From the NCBI GenBank assembly GCA_027563145.1, contig CP071306.1, positions 2,480,001 to 2,544,000 of the forward strand: a stretch of DNA of 64,000 nt, read 5' to 3'. The DNA is from Halocatena halophila (GTDB taxonomy: Archaea; Halobacteriota; Halobacteria; Halobacteriales; Haloarculaceae). A program made the translations under genes and the position numbers. Of this stretch, positions 6,066-14,901 are shown one piece after another (the first letter of the stretch is position 1; every line of letters begins with the position of its first letter). The notes beneath the pieces are model-generated. The model ran no database searches. It was not told the origin of the DNA and saw only the letters and a program-made list of their open reading frames with translations.

Positions 6066-7264
6066 TGGGACGTAAGAGCGTAGAGTGTCTGGTCGACTGC
6101 GAGATACACAGTTCCACCTGCAATGATCGGTGAAGTACTTACTGTCCCTGGATTGGATATTGTCACCCGGAATCGTTCGTTCCCAGTTGTACTGTCGAGT
6201 GCGGCGAGACCATCTTCGAGCCCAACGTAGAGCGTTCCATCGGTGAGTGTCGGTATACTCGCCACGCCGGAAAGATCGACACGCCACCGCAACTTGCCGG
6301 TTTCTGCATCGAGCGCATGGACGCTGTCATTGAGCACAAAATAGACTATGGACCCATCGGATACCGGTTCAATGTTGGCGTCATTGGTCCCAAGTGGGTA
6401 CGACCAGCGGGTGCTCCCGTCCGTAAGATTCAGCGCATACAGTGGTCCGGTTCCGCAGTAGACAATCCCATTCGCGATACACAGGCTGGGCTGATAGAGG
6501 GGATTACTGATCTTAATAGATCGTTTCCATGCTCTCGCTCCGGTGGAAACATCAACAGCACCGATCGACTGATCGTGGTCAATGACCTGCCCAACAACGT
6601 ACTCTTGGGCGTAGGCGTATGGGCGAATCCCCTGGCTCGGCTCTGTTTTCCAGCGTTTGAGTCCCGAGTGAACATCGATGGCTATGAGGCTGCCGTTGTC
6701 GCCGATCCCTGTGACGGCGTACACGGTATTTCCGACAAGGAGTATCGATCTAACATTGCCTCTCAATGTATGCTTCCATCGTGCACTCCCATCTGTCTGA
6801 TCGACAGCATACAGATTAGGCAAGGAACCAAGGAGCAACTGTTCATTGCCGAGGCTAGGACCGGCCTTGACCACGAGTGGCTTATCGTAGTCGAGCAACG
6901 TTCCGAAGCTCTCCGTTCGCCAGCGTCGCTTCCCCGTTTCAGCAGCGACTGCGGTCAGCGTGTATTCGGTTGCGGCGTACACTGTCCCCGTCGAACAGAC
7001 AAGCTGTGACACATATTCGTCCTCGTCTGCGACCGTAGCTTGCCATGAGATGTCTGGTGTCTGTATCGGTCCGTCTGCATCCGGCGCGTAGCCTGTTCGT
7101 GCTGGGTCATACCGGTCCATCGGCCACGATCCGGCGGAGGGCTGTGTAGTTAGATTGGGAGCACTTTTGAACCACTCTTGTGGAAGCGTAACACTACCGA
7201 TTGTTGCGCCCACACCGACAGCGAGTGCTTGTCGGCGGGTGACGGGTGACCTGTTTCGAGACAT
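6062..7264 (-). CDS. Tat-exported PQQ-like beta-propeller protein
   Basis: The 400-residue protein starts with a Tat signal (VTRRQALAVGVGATIG). It then has seven to eight outer-membrane-BamB/PQQ-type repeats, recognisable as LYAVDQTDGSARWKH, AIDVHSGLKRWK, AVDVSTGARAWKRS, LYALNLTDGSTRW, VHALDAETGKLRWRVD and ALDSTTGNERF, closing with TLYALTSQ. That is a full propeller. No PQQ-ligand or dehydrogenase motifs are evident, so a scaffold or binding role is more likely than an alcohol dehydrogenase. I chose the ATG at 7264 because it places the twin arginine near residue 10; the ATG at 7327 would add 21 residues before it. Confidence 0.82.
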   Translation of the reverse strand: MSRNRSPVTRRQALAVGVGATIGSVTLPQEWFKSAPNLTTQPSAGSWPMDRYDPARTGYAPDADGPIQTPDISWQATVADEDEYVSQLVCSTGTVYAATEYTLTAVAAETGKRRWRTESFGTLLDYDKPLVVKAGPSLGNEQLLLGSLPNLYAVDQTDGSARWKHTLRGNVRSILLVGNTVYAVTGIGDNGSLIAIDVHSGLKRWKTEPSQGIRPYAYAQEYVVGQVIDHDQSIGAVDVSTGARAWKRSIKISNPLYQPSLCIANGIVYCGTGPLYALNLTDGSTRWSYPLGTNDANIEPVSDGSIVYFVLNDSVHALDAETGKLRWRVDLSGVASIPTLTDGTLYVGLEDGLAALDSTTGNERFRVTISNPGTVSTSPIIAGGTVYLAVDQTLYALTSQ

Positions 7265-7631
7265 TATGAAATGCGCCCGTTGCGACGTGGGCCCCCCCTC
7301 AAGTTGCGACTGTTGATTCCAATGCATGGATACGATATATTCTCATCCTTGGGGATGGGTCGTCGTGAGTTTGATCATGAATTCCCGACGTATACGTAAG
7401 TGCAATTCAGAAAGGGCTCCAATCTGTTACTGTGAGGCGGGGTTGGACGTATCGGCCCTGTAATATAAACTCGAAATTACAACATTACTGGTCTCGGTAG
7501 CCAGTCTCTATTTGGTGCGTTGATGCACACAAGTTGGACTGAAAGAAAGTCGCCGGCGATGAGCGTCCACCGGTGGTACCTGTTATTCACGATCGGCAGA
7601 AGCGTTCGCCACCGCAAATAGAAGGTGAGTA
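7265..7631. other. Intergenic region, promoter of the beta-propeller operon
   Basis: No supported gene. A minus-strand ATATAT-rich box near 7333-7340 is a plausible TATA element for the propeller operon. CATCC-TTGG-GGATG at 7344-7357 is a perfect short hairpin immediately upstream. The rest, to 7631, shows only a 32-codon frame ending near 7621 that I do not support. Confidence 0.3.
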
Positions 7632-8138
7632 TTAGCTGTTCTCGTCCGGCGTTTCATCGGCTGGAACAATGGCAATTCCGGCTTCTTCAAACGCTTCGAT
7701 TGCATTCTTTAGCTCTTGGTCTCCCCCGAGGCTTTGTAGGGATAAAAAGACTGGTCGCTTCTTCGTCTTCTTTTCCTTTTCAACGACTATGTACAATTTT
7801 GGGGCGAGCAGCTTCGACCCTGTCGTATATTCTATATGATTAATGGAATTACGAGGGATTTCTGATGCATTTTTTATACTGTTGCCAATATATTTGTATA
7901 TATACTCGAAAGTTATTGCTGAAATGGCGAAGATAACTACAAACTTACCCAAATATTGAATTGGTGAAGAATCCGACATTGATGTGTCTACAGCTAACAC
8001 CATTATGACAATCAGGAAAGGCACAATGAGTATATTTTGCTCATGGAGCCGTTTTAGGGCACCAAGTGGACTTGTATTTAACTGGACAGTCTCATCGGTG
8101 ATTGTTACTGTTCCAGATCTGATTTTAGTGACAATCAT
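7632..8138 (-). CDS. Membrane protein with PH-like cytoplasmic part, paralogue 2
   Basis: The protein has 168 residues and the same plan as the gene at 4769-5275: GTVTITDETVQLNTSP start, two hydrophobic helices (about 35-55 and 65-85), SEIPRNSINHIEYTTGSKL in the soluble half and the near-identical tail EAFEEAGIAIVPADETPDEN. The last 16 residues of the two paralogues differ at very few positions, while the membrane part has diverged. Base use is more AT-rich than in core genes. The two copies bracket the propeller operon, so they arose by duplication or were acquired together. Function unknown. Confidence 0.7.
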   Translation of the reverse strand: MIVTKIRSGTVTITDETVQLNTSPLGALKRLHEQNILIVPFLIVIMVLAVDTSMSDSSPIQYLGKFVVIFAISAITFEYIYKYIGNSIKNASEIPRNSINHIEYTTGSKLLAPKLYIVVEKEKKTKKRPVFLSLQSLGGDQELKNAIEAFEEAGIAIVPADETPDENS

Positions 8139-8212
8139 ATAGTGGCGATTTAGTTTGTCTTCTTAGGATATCAAATACAGCCAAATTAAAAGTTGTTTCT
8201 ACTAGGGTGGTG

Positions 8213-8884
8213 TTAACCTAACCCAGCAATTGCTGTTCCTACTGCACCTCCAGCTATGGCAATAGCTGTGGCATTAATTGCTATATATACGATTGCGGCT
8301 ACTAATATCATATATAATACCGCCTTAAGGACTGTTAAAATAAGATCGATAGCAGACCCGTTATCCGCCCAATTGCCTAGATCACTGAGAACATCGTCTA
8401 CTAACGTATGAACATCCCCTACTGGGATCCTTCTCAAATCACATGGAAGTCCTCCACATGCAATTGTTTCTTTACCCCCATCTCCGTCGGGTCCGTCAAT
8501 ACCTAACCAGATACATTGTACCCTTCCTGTATCCTCATACATCTCAAAACCCAGCCAGAGTTCAAGTGTATAGTAAACTTCGGAGTTGGGATACTCTTCT
8601 GCGGGTCCTGGTGGTTCATTACCCCATATTTCGGAGTAGGGAAGCCCTCCTAAGTGCTTTGTAGACACTTTTATGGGTGCTATTTTAAGTTTTACTGCTC
8701 TATTATCGCCACAAGCTTTATTTTCCTCTGCCCAATCTTGTGGATTTTGGGAAGCTCTTATAGCTACACATATTGCTTCTGCTGGTTTGGCAAGTGAGTC
8801 TACCCATGACTTTCCTAATATATTTGCAGTCATTGGAGAAATCTCATTACAGAGATCATATTTTATTCTCCCACCAACACTCAT
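8213..8884 (-). CDS. Hypothetical protein with glycine-rich membrane tail, coupled to the beta-repeat protein
   Basis: The protein has 223 residues. The soluble part (1-175) is cysteine-bearing (CNEIS, CVAIR, CGDN, CIWLG, CGGLPC). The C-terminus has one long hydrophobic segment (about 186-206) followed by a small-residue stretch (ATAIAIAGGAVGTAIAGLG) like a membrane glycine zipper. The ATG overlaps the stop of the upstream gene by one base (TAATG), so translation is coupled. Codon use is AT-rich (ATA, TAT and AAT are frequent), unlike the flanking core genes, suggesting transfer. I recognise no family. A membrane-active or membrane-anchoring partner of the exported repeat protein is an inference. 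Confidence 0.6.
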   Translation of the reverse strand: MSVGGRIKYDLCNEISPMTANILGKSWVDSLAKPAEAICVAIRASQNPQDWAEENKACGDNRAVKLKIAPIKVSTKHLGGLPYSEIWGNEPPGPAEEYPNSEVYYTLELWLGFEMYEDTGRVQCIWLGIDGPDGDGGKETIACGGLPCDLRRIPVGDVHTLVDDVLSDLGNWADNGSAIDLILTVLKAVLYMILVAAIVYIAINATAIAIAGGAVGTAIAGLG

Positions 8885-10704
8885 TATTCTTCCCCTCCGT
8901 TAGGAGCAGGGTATGGTGTTTCAGCCGATACAACTGGTTTGTATATGAGGTCGCTAAGTGTCATTTCCTGAGTGCAGTCGTAGCCGTCACGCCAGAACTG
9001 GATCACATTGGTATCTGCCCATTTGAGATCGGAGATACCAACAACAACTTGTTCACTGATTCGTTGGATCACAGATGGTACCTGATCAACGGCGCTAACA
9101 CCGTGTGCAAGGTACAGTTCGAATCGGTCCTCAACCACAGTTGAGGTGAACACGATACGGTCTTTGTTCGGATCCACGAGTGATTCCATGGCGAGTTTTT
9201 CGACAGTTGCGTCTGGGTATTGGTTCTCACCTGACAATCGTGGATACGGCGTTTCTAATTTCACCTTGATCGAGGTTGGGAAGATGACTTCAAGGAGCTC
9301 TCCGGTGAAATTGAACACATCGGTTTTACCGGAGACCTTTCCAGAGACTGAATTGCCGTTGATTGTTGCGTTGTTATTCGAGTCATCTTTCGAAAGTGTT
9401 CCACTGACTGTCAGCTCGTAGCCATACGGCGGATTGGAGCTATCAGTGAGATCACGAACGATGAGCTGCTGGTTTGGACGGTCAACGTCCAGTTGGATAC
9501 AGGTGAAGTCGCTGATGCTCTCTAATTCGCCACAGTACAGATACTCATCAGCACCGGTGTTAGCGCCGTAGCCACGCCCGTAGCCGTTAGCGGCTCGATC
9601 GCCGGAACTGGAATTTCCGAGCGGACCGACTTCGAGATTACCAGTAACACTGAAGCCGTAATCCACACGCTCTTGACGATCTATACTGATCGTCATTTTG
9701 TTGGGTAGCGTTCTAGGATCAAATTGTTCCTCGGGAAGCAATGATCCAGGGGTAACTTCTGTCCCGTTTTTGAGTACTTGGACACTCGAAGGGACATCAA
9801 TCGATTGTATCTCGCCAGTGTAGGCGTAGCTATCACGACCCCCAACAACAGAACCAGATACCTCACTGCCATCGATGGTATCGCTGCTGTTAATCGAGCC
9901 GTTGTAGGCATCCGTTTTGGCGACATCCGTCTCAACGGTAAACGTATACTCACGAGCAGTCTCACAACCACATCCATCAATCGTGATGATGTCTCGCTCT
10001 AAATCAGAGTATCTGACAATGTCTCCATTGATATACACCTCGAGTAGAACGTCGGCTCTCAGGTCAGTAACATCACCCGAATAGAGATAGCTATCGGTAC
10101 CTCCATTGAGCTCTCCTTCGACGATAGTCTCTCCATTGAGATCGTCTTCGTTACGTATGCTGGTGTCTAACCCATAATCCTTCGTCCGACCAGAGATCTT
10201 GTCTGAATCTTGAATGGTTCCATTAAAATCAGTGCTTTTCAACACCTCGCCATCCACACGCATTCGATAAGAGACTCGTTCTCCTGGTGGTCCTTTGAGT
10301 GCGATATGATTATTGAGCTCTTCTCCGTTCAAGTAGAGATTCAGTGCGTCGTAGTCGCCAGACCACGACGTTATCTCACCACTGAACGAGTAACTGTCAC
10401 GGCCACTACCGGCAACAATACCCGACGCCGTACTCCCAGAAATCAAGTCCTCGCTGCCGATCGATCCACCAAACGCCGTGCTCTTGTCCAGATCGCCCTC
10501 AACGGTAAACTCGTAGTTCTGCCTTGTCCCTGTTGCTTCGATCGTTAGTGTCCGGTGAAGTCCATCCCCACCACGAACGGCCGGCACGCCGCCAATTCCG
10601 GCGACAGCGGAGCCACCAACTAACTTTAGGTACGATCGGCGATTCACACGGTCCTCTCGTTGTGAGTTCTGTGTTACGCCTTCACCCTTATTTGTAGGTT
10701 CCAT
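8884..10704 (-). CDS. Tat-exported protein of five diverged beta-repeats
   Basis: The 606-residue protein has a twin-arginine signal (VNRRSYLKLVGGSAVAGIGG, about residues 20-39). It then has five repeats of about 75-105 residues with the pattern Y.F.V.G.L ... SG.V.G..D.Y.YSGE: VASGSGRDSYSFSGEI-like, GGTDSYLYSGDV, GGRDSYAYTGEI, GADEYLYCGELESI and GKTDVFNFTGELLEV. A C-terminal domain without repeats (from about 480) ends in an acidic tail. Several N-x-S/T sequons could be glycosylated. I started at the ATG at 10704 so that the signal lies near the N-terminus; an in-frame ATG at 10797 would add 31 polar residues before it. Probably a surface or secreted protein; the ligand is unknown. Confidence 0.72.
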   Translation of the reverse strand: MEPTNKGEGVTQNSQREDRVNRRSYLKLVGGSAVAGIGGVPAVRGGDGLHRTLTIEATGTRQNYEFTVEGDLDKSTAFGGSIGSEDLISGSTASGIVAGSGRDSYSFSGEITSWSGDYDALNLYLNGEELNNHIALKGPPGERVSYRMRVDGEVLKSTDFNGTIQDSDKISGRTKDYGLDTSIRNEDDLNGETIVEGELNGGTDSYLYSGDVTDLRADVLLEVYINGDIVRYSDLERDIITIDGCGCETAREYTFTVETDVAKTDAYNGSINSSDTIDGSEVSGSVVGGRDSYAYTGEIQSIDVPSSVQVLKNGTEVTPGSLLPEEQFDPRTLPNKMTISIDRQERVDYGFSVTGNLEVGPLGNSSSGDRAANGYGRGYGANTGADEYLYCGELESISDFTCIQLDVDRPNQQLIVRDLTDSSNPPYGYELTVSGTLSKDDSNNNATINGNSVSGKVSGKTDVFNFTGELLEVIFPTSIKVKLETPYPRLSGENQYPDATVEKLAMESLVDPNKDRIVFTSTVVEDRFELYLAHGVSAVDQVPSVIQRISEQVVVGISDLKWADTNVIQFWRDGYDCTQEMTLSDLIYKPVVSAETPYPAPNGGEE

Positions 10705-10854
10705 TTGATTACTACAAATCAATTTATATTGACTGATTATATAATAGTTGTGTTCTTGATAATGATTATTACTACTTTCATAATGCTTTTTGCTCATAGA
10801 ATGACCATATATTATCAGATATATTTGCAGAAGTTGTAGGATATAATGATGACC

Positions 10855-11522
10855 CTAAGGTATCGACCCGGATAAGCCTCCAAGAGCCGATCGATATGAT
10901 TGAACCCACGGGCGCCGTTTCCACGTCTCGATGGGTGCTGTCACGTGGAGCGTTCCTAACTCACCGAACTGCACGAACTCGATTGCGCTCGGGCCGTGCG
11001 TCGTAACGGCTTGTTCAGCAACCCATTCATCGACATGACCCAGTTGTCGAGTGCCATATCATTCGGTCCATAGGTCGTGACGGGCCCTTCATTCGTGACG
11101 CGCTTTACATAGCCGCCGTAGCTGACGAACACACCCCACCATCGAATAGGATGGTCGTGACTGCCGGCGCTGATATCCAGAAGCTCGGCCGACAGTGTGG
11201 AGTCAGCCGTTTGCATATTCCACACCCTGCATCGCGTCTACCCCATACGCGTGGGGTCGTCTCGTCCGGCCACGGAGATCGGCGCGCTTAATGTGTGATC
11301 GGTGACGGTCACCGCCCCGCTGTTGATGGCGTCGTGAGCGAGAATCTGCACCTGCCCCACCGTCTGGCCCCCGAAGAGTTCGAGCGTTCCCAGTCGATCG
11401 ACGATCGGTGTGTTGTCTCGTGAGAGACGGATCCCGTTGGCACCGAACTGAGCCGTCCATAAAAACTCGTTCTGTCGGTCGAAACGAACCTGTGACACCG
11501 AATCGGTGGGAGGCCAACCCAT
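10855..11522 (-). pseudogene. Gene inactivated by at least two frameshifts
   Basis: Three coding-like segments follow one another in different frames: 11522 to about 11238 (FDRQNEFLWTAQFGANGIRL, GGQTVGQVQILAHDA), then about 11220 to 11010 (AELLDISAGSHDHPIRWWG, NEGPVTTYGPNDMALDNW), then about 11015 to 10855 (TTHGPSAIEFVQFGELGTLH) ending in TAG. Together they make roughly 215 residues of one soluble protein. TTYGP and TTHGP in adjacent segments hint at an internal repeat. I do not recognise the family. It begins 13 bp after the universal stress protein gene on the same strand, so its own 5' end may also be missing. Confidence 0.6.
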
Positions 11523-11535
11523 ACTGGAATCCCGG

Positions 11536-12468
11536 CTACGCCAATCGGCGCAGCCAGTACCGAATCCTCGAACTCAGTCGCGTACTCCGCCGTGCGATGA
11601 TCACGGTGCTATCTGCGTTCTGGGCCACCTGCTCGGGCGTTGGCCCGACGACGAGCCGCTGGGTCCAGGTCCGATCAGTCGCACCGAGGACCGTCACATC
11701 GTGCTCGTCGGTTTGCTGGCGCAGCAGATCGGTGACGGAATCAGTCGTTTCAACCCGCTCAGTAACGGGGACCGACGCGCCGATCGTTTCGACGACTGCA
11801 CGAACACGCTCGTGGGCCTGCTCTCGGTCGTGATCCGTGGCGTCCGAATCGATCAACCGACAGACATCGATGACGGCGTCGTTGGCGAGTGCGATCGCCC
11901 GGGCGACTTCCGCAGCGAGCGTCGTGTTGGGACCCTTCCCCACCGGAAGGAGCACCCGATCGACACCATCGGCCTGGTGACCGATGTTTTCGACGAGCAC
12001 GTCACACGGCGCATGCGTGACGACGCGATCGACGTTGCGCCCGAACACCGACTCCGATCGCTTGCGATCGCGCCAGCCAAGCAACACGGCGTCACAGTCG
12101 AACTCCAGGACGGCACCGTCAATTGCTCGTGACACGTCTGGTGCAACCAGCAACCGACCACGAATTGGAACTGTAGAACCCGCTCCGAGTTCGAGCGCTC
12201 GATCGAGGATCGCCCGACGATCACCACAGAACTCACGCTTGATAAATTCGTCTGCAAAAATCGAAAACGGCGAGCTCCGCTCTTTGGTGATGACACTAAG
12301 GATTAACACCTCACCGTCGTGGTCCGCTGCCACATCGAGTGCTGTCCGAAGGAGCTGCTCGGTGTTGCGGGGCGCATCAAGCGCGACGGCGATGCGATAA
12401 TTGGCCGACGGGAGCGGCCCAGCCTCCTCGGGCGTCGCCTCGATTGCGGCGCTCGCATCGTCAACCAT
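11536..12468 (-). CDS. Tandem universal stress protein (UspA family)
   Basis: The protein has 310 residues and two Usp domains. The first starts at about residue 23 ([17 protein letters not shown]) and ends with [20 protein letters not shown] and [10 protein letters not shown]; the second starts at about 168 ([20 protein letters not shown]) and ends with [20 protein letters not shown] and [10 protein letters not shown]. The nucleotide-binding loop G-x2-G-x9-G-S/T is only partly kept ([27 protein letters not shown]), so ATP binding is uncertain. Many haloarchaeal Usp proteins of this type accompany transporters, but none is adjacent here. It is cytoplasmic. Confidence 0.85.
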   Translation of the reverse strand: MVDDASAAIEATPEEAGPLPSANYRIAVALDAPRNTEQLLRTALDVAADHDGEVLILSVITKERSSPFSIFADEFIKREFCGDRRAILDRALELGAGSTVPIRGRLLVAPDVSRAIDGAVLEFDCDAVLLGWRDRKRSESVFGRNVDRVVTHAPCDVLVENIGHQADGVDRVLLPVGKGPNTTLAAEVARAIALANDAVIDVCRLIDSDATDHDREQAHERVRAVVETIGASVPVTERVETTDSVTDLLRQQTDEHDVTVLGATDRTWTQRLVVGPTPEQVAQNADSTVIIARRSTRLSSRIRYWLRRLA

Positions 12469-12557
12469 TAGTGATAAACGTTACCACCAGACAGACAAAA
12501 GCCTTCCCACCCGTCGGTGTCACAAGGCATATCCACCGACACCACCTTCGAGAACAC

Positions 12558-12947
12558 ATGACAGTCGATCTCGCGTTTGCGGATGGACTCATGCCGGCTG
12601 TCGCACAGGACGCCGAGTCGGGGACGGTGTTGATGCTGGCGTACGTCTCACCAGAAGCGCTCGAACGAACCGAAGAGACGGGACTGGCACATTACTACTC
12701 GCGGAGTCGCGATGAACTCTGGCAGAAAGGAAAGACGAGCGGCAACGTACAGCACGTCGAGTCGATTCGCGTCGACTGTGACGGCGATGCGCTCGTATAT
12801 GTCGTCCAACAGGAGGGTGGTGCCTGTCACACTGGGCACGAATCGTGTTTCTATCGGACGGTCGATGCGGTAAGCGAGGGTGGAAAAAGCGCCACGACGA
12901 CAACGACTGGCGAGCGGGTGTTCGATCCGGAGGCCGTCTACGACTGA
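12558..12947 (+). CDS. hisI: Phosphoribosyl-AMP cyclohydrolase (HisI)
   Basis: The 129-residue protein carries the HisI signature [16 protein letters not shown] and the metal-site cysteines in VDCDGDAL and [13 protein letters not shown]. It opens the adenine ring of phosphoribosyl-AMP, the third step of histidine synthesis. I used the ATG at 12558 ([10 protein letters not shown]), matching the usual HisI start, rather than the long upstream extension that overlaps the stress protein gene. hisH lies 30 kb away (42192-42821), as the his genes are typically scattered in haloarchaea. Confidence 0.93.
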   Translation: MTVDLAFADGLMPAVAQDAESGTVLMLAYVSPEALERTEETGLAHYYSRSRDELWQKGKTSGNVQHVESIRVDCDGDALVYVVQQEGGACHTGHESCFYRTVDAVSEGGKSATTTTTGERVFDPEAVYD

Positions 12948-12954
12948 CCGATCG

Positions 12955-14067
12955 ATGAGCGACTCGATCGATCAGCTCCGAACGATTGGAACCGAGTATG
13001 AATCGATCAGCGCAAAGCTCGATGCTGCGGGCCAGGAGTCGGTTATGACGGTCCGGACGGAGTACAACGCGCTACTCGACCTGTTCGATCGCTACGAGGA
13101 GCGTGCGACCGACTGGGACGACTTCGAGGGCTACGTGGAGTTTCAGAATCGACTCGTCGAATTCATCGACGGACTGCCTGCAGGACTTCCCGAGCGCGAC
13201 GCGTTCATCGCCGCAGATGAGAAGCTGGACCAGCGTAATCTCTCCGAACGGGATTTCGAGCGAGCCCGCGCTGCGCTGACACCGGCACGGGAACTGGCCG
13301 AGCTCGCCGATCGCCACGACGAACTCGAACGAGAGTATCGCCAGGCGTATCACGAACTGGAGCGCGAACTATCCACGCTCGAAAATCGGATCGATGACCT
13401 TCGGCGGCTCCAGTCGTACGCCGATCTCGATCTCGAACGATCGATCGATCCGCTGCAGTCGCCAATTCAAGAATACAACGAGGCGATCCGAGACTCGTTC
13501 CGAACGTTTCGTGAGACCGCACCAGCAACCGAGCTGCTGGACTGGGTCACCGCGACGACAGCCTATCCCCTCGTCTCTGTCACCCAGCCACCGGATCGGC
13601 TCACGACGTATCTGGAAACCCATCCGGTTGGTACAGAACCGATTCCCACGCTGCTCGAATACGCCGAGTACTCCAGCTCGAAGCTTGCTCACTACGTTGA
13701 TGATCCACAGGCGTTGCTCGAGGCGATCGGCTCAAGCCGAACGTATCTCGAACGACTCAATTCGACGCCACTGACGATCGATTGGCCCCCACCACAGGCC
13801 GACTACGTCCGCTATCGGATCGATGAGCTGATCAGCGTGATTGATGCGTTCGCCGACGCGAAGACGGTCGCACAGCTCAGATCAATAGCACAGCTGACGC
13901 GAACGGCCACGTACGCAGAGCTGCGAGCAATTGCGGTGGCGAACGACCGACTCGATCCGGAGGCACGCCGTCGTCTTCGGGACGGCTCGACCGATCGCGA
14001 ACTCGCGACAGCAACCGATCGGCGCGACCAGCTAGAGGACGTGCTTTCTGCGCACGATCGGCCGTAG
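12955..14067 (+). CDS. Haloarchaeal coiled-coil protein (DUF7118-like)
   Basis: The 370-residue protein is strongly acidic and has long heptad-rich helices, especially at about 100-165 (ARELAELADRHDELEREYRQ and onward). No catalytic motif, signal peptide or membrane segment is seen. The ATG at 12955 comes 7 bp after the hisI stop, so it is likely co-transcribed with hisI. Proteins of this shape are conserved in haloarchaea without known function; the DUF name is given from memory and should be treated as provisional. Confidence 0.7.
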   Translation: MSDSIDQLRTIGTEYESISAKLDAAGQESVMTVRTEYNALLDLFDRYEERATDWDDFEGYVEFQNRLVEFIDGLPAGLPERDAFIAADEKLDQRNLSERDFERARAALTPARELAELADRHDELEREYRQAYHELERELSTLENRIDDLRRLQSYADLDLERSIDPLQSPIQEYNEAIRDSFRTFRETAPATELLDWVTATTAYPLVSVTQPPDRLTTYLETHPVGTEPIPTLLEYAEYSSSKLAHYVDDPQALLEAIGSSRTYLERLNSTPLTIDWPPPQADYVRYRIDELISVIDAFADAKTVAQLRSIAQLTRTATYAELRAIAVANDRLDPEARRRLRDGSTDRELATATDRRDQLEDVLSAHDRP

Positions 14068-14104
14068 GCCCAGGTTTTTTGCAGTGCTCACACAACAGCA
14101 CGCC

Positions 14105-14896
14105 ATGCAATCGATCCAACAGGGGTTCATGCTCGGGCTCGGACTCTCGTTCGAATCGACCGTCGAGTGGGCAACCGACGTTGGTTACGAGTTCGTGGAG
14201 GTGCTATTGGATGGTCCGTACGCGCGCGAGCGCATGAAAAACCTTGAAACGAAACGCCACATTCTGGACCAAACGGGCGTCGGTGTCGTGATTCACCTCC
14301 CTTTTGCAGCCGACATTGGCTCACCGTTCACCCCCGTTCGTCAGGGCGCAATTGAGGAGTGTCGTCGGGGAATGGACCTCGCCGCTACGCTTGGTGCTGA
14401 CCGTGTCGTGTTTCATCCGTCGTCTGATGCCTGGTCTGCCGGCTGGGAAGCCGCCGACTGTCTCCCGTTCATCCATGAAAGCGTTGGCGAGCTCATCGAC
14501 GCTGCCCACGAACGCGATCTCACCCCGTGTCTCGAAAACATCATCTCTGGATACTACGACGTTCATGCGTTTCCCGAACTGCTCGATCGATTTCCGAGAG
14601 CGCAGATGACGTTCGACACGAGCCATGCGTTGCTGGCGGGGATGGACGAACCGGCGATGGCAGCTTTCATCAAGCGCCACGCAGAGCGGATTGGCCACCT
14701 CCATCTGGTTGACACCCGTGGCGAAGATGATGAACACCTCCCGGTCGGAATGGGATCGATAGCGTTCGAAACGATTCTCGATGGCATTCGCCGAGCGAAC
14801 TGGCACGGAACCGCGACCCACGAGGTCGGAACCGAGAACAAAGCGACGATCGCGCTCTCGAAACGAAACCTCGATAGTCTCCAGGGGGCGCTCTGA
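14105..14896 (+). CDS. Sugar phosphate isomerase/epimerase-like TIM-barrel protein
   Basis: The 263-residue protein is of the AP-endonuclease-2/xylose-isomerase-like TIM-barrel family. Typical metal-ligand strands are visible: VIHLPFAADIG, DRVVFHPSSD, LTPCLENIISG (Glu ligand), QMTFDTSHALL (Asp/His), IGHLHLVDTRG and the C-terminal TATHEVG. The substrate cannot be told. Starts at 14084 and 14129 are also in frame; the ATG at 14105 gives MQSIQQGFMLGLGLSF. It precedes a convergent SDR gene by 5 bp. Confidence 0.83.
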   Translation: MQSIQQGFMLGLGLSFESTVEWATDVGYEFVEVLLDGPYARERMKNLETKRHILDQTGVGVVIHLPFAADIGSPFTPVRQGAIEECRRGMDLAATLGADRVVFHPSSDAWSAGWEAADCLPFIHESVGELIDAAHERDLTPCLENIISGYYDVHAFPELLDRFPRAQMTFDTSHALLAGMDEPAMAAFIKRHAERIGHLHLVDTRGEDDEHLPVGMGSIAFETILDGIRRANWHGTATHEVGTENKATIALSKRNLDSLQGAL

Positions 14897-14901
14897 ACCG
14901 G

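Noticed and set aside
7500..7621. 32-codon plus-strand frame ending before the second paralogue.
   Set aside because: Too short, with no start signal or family resemblance.
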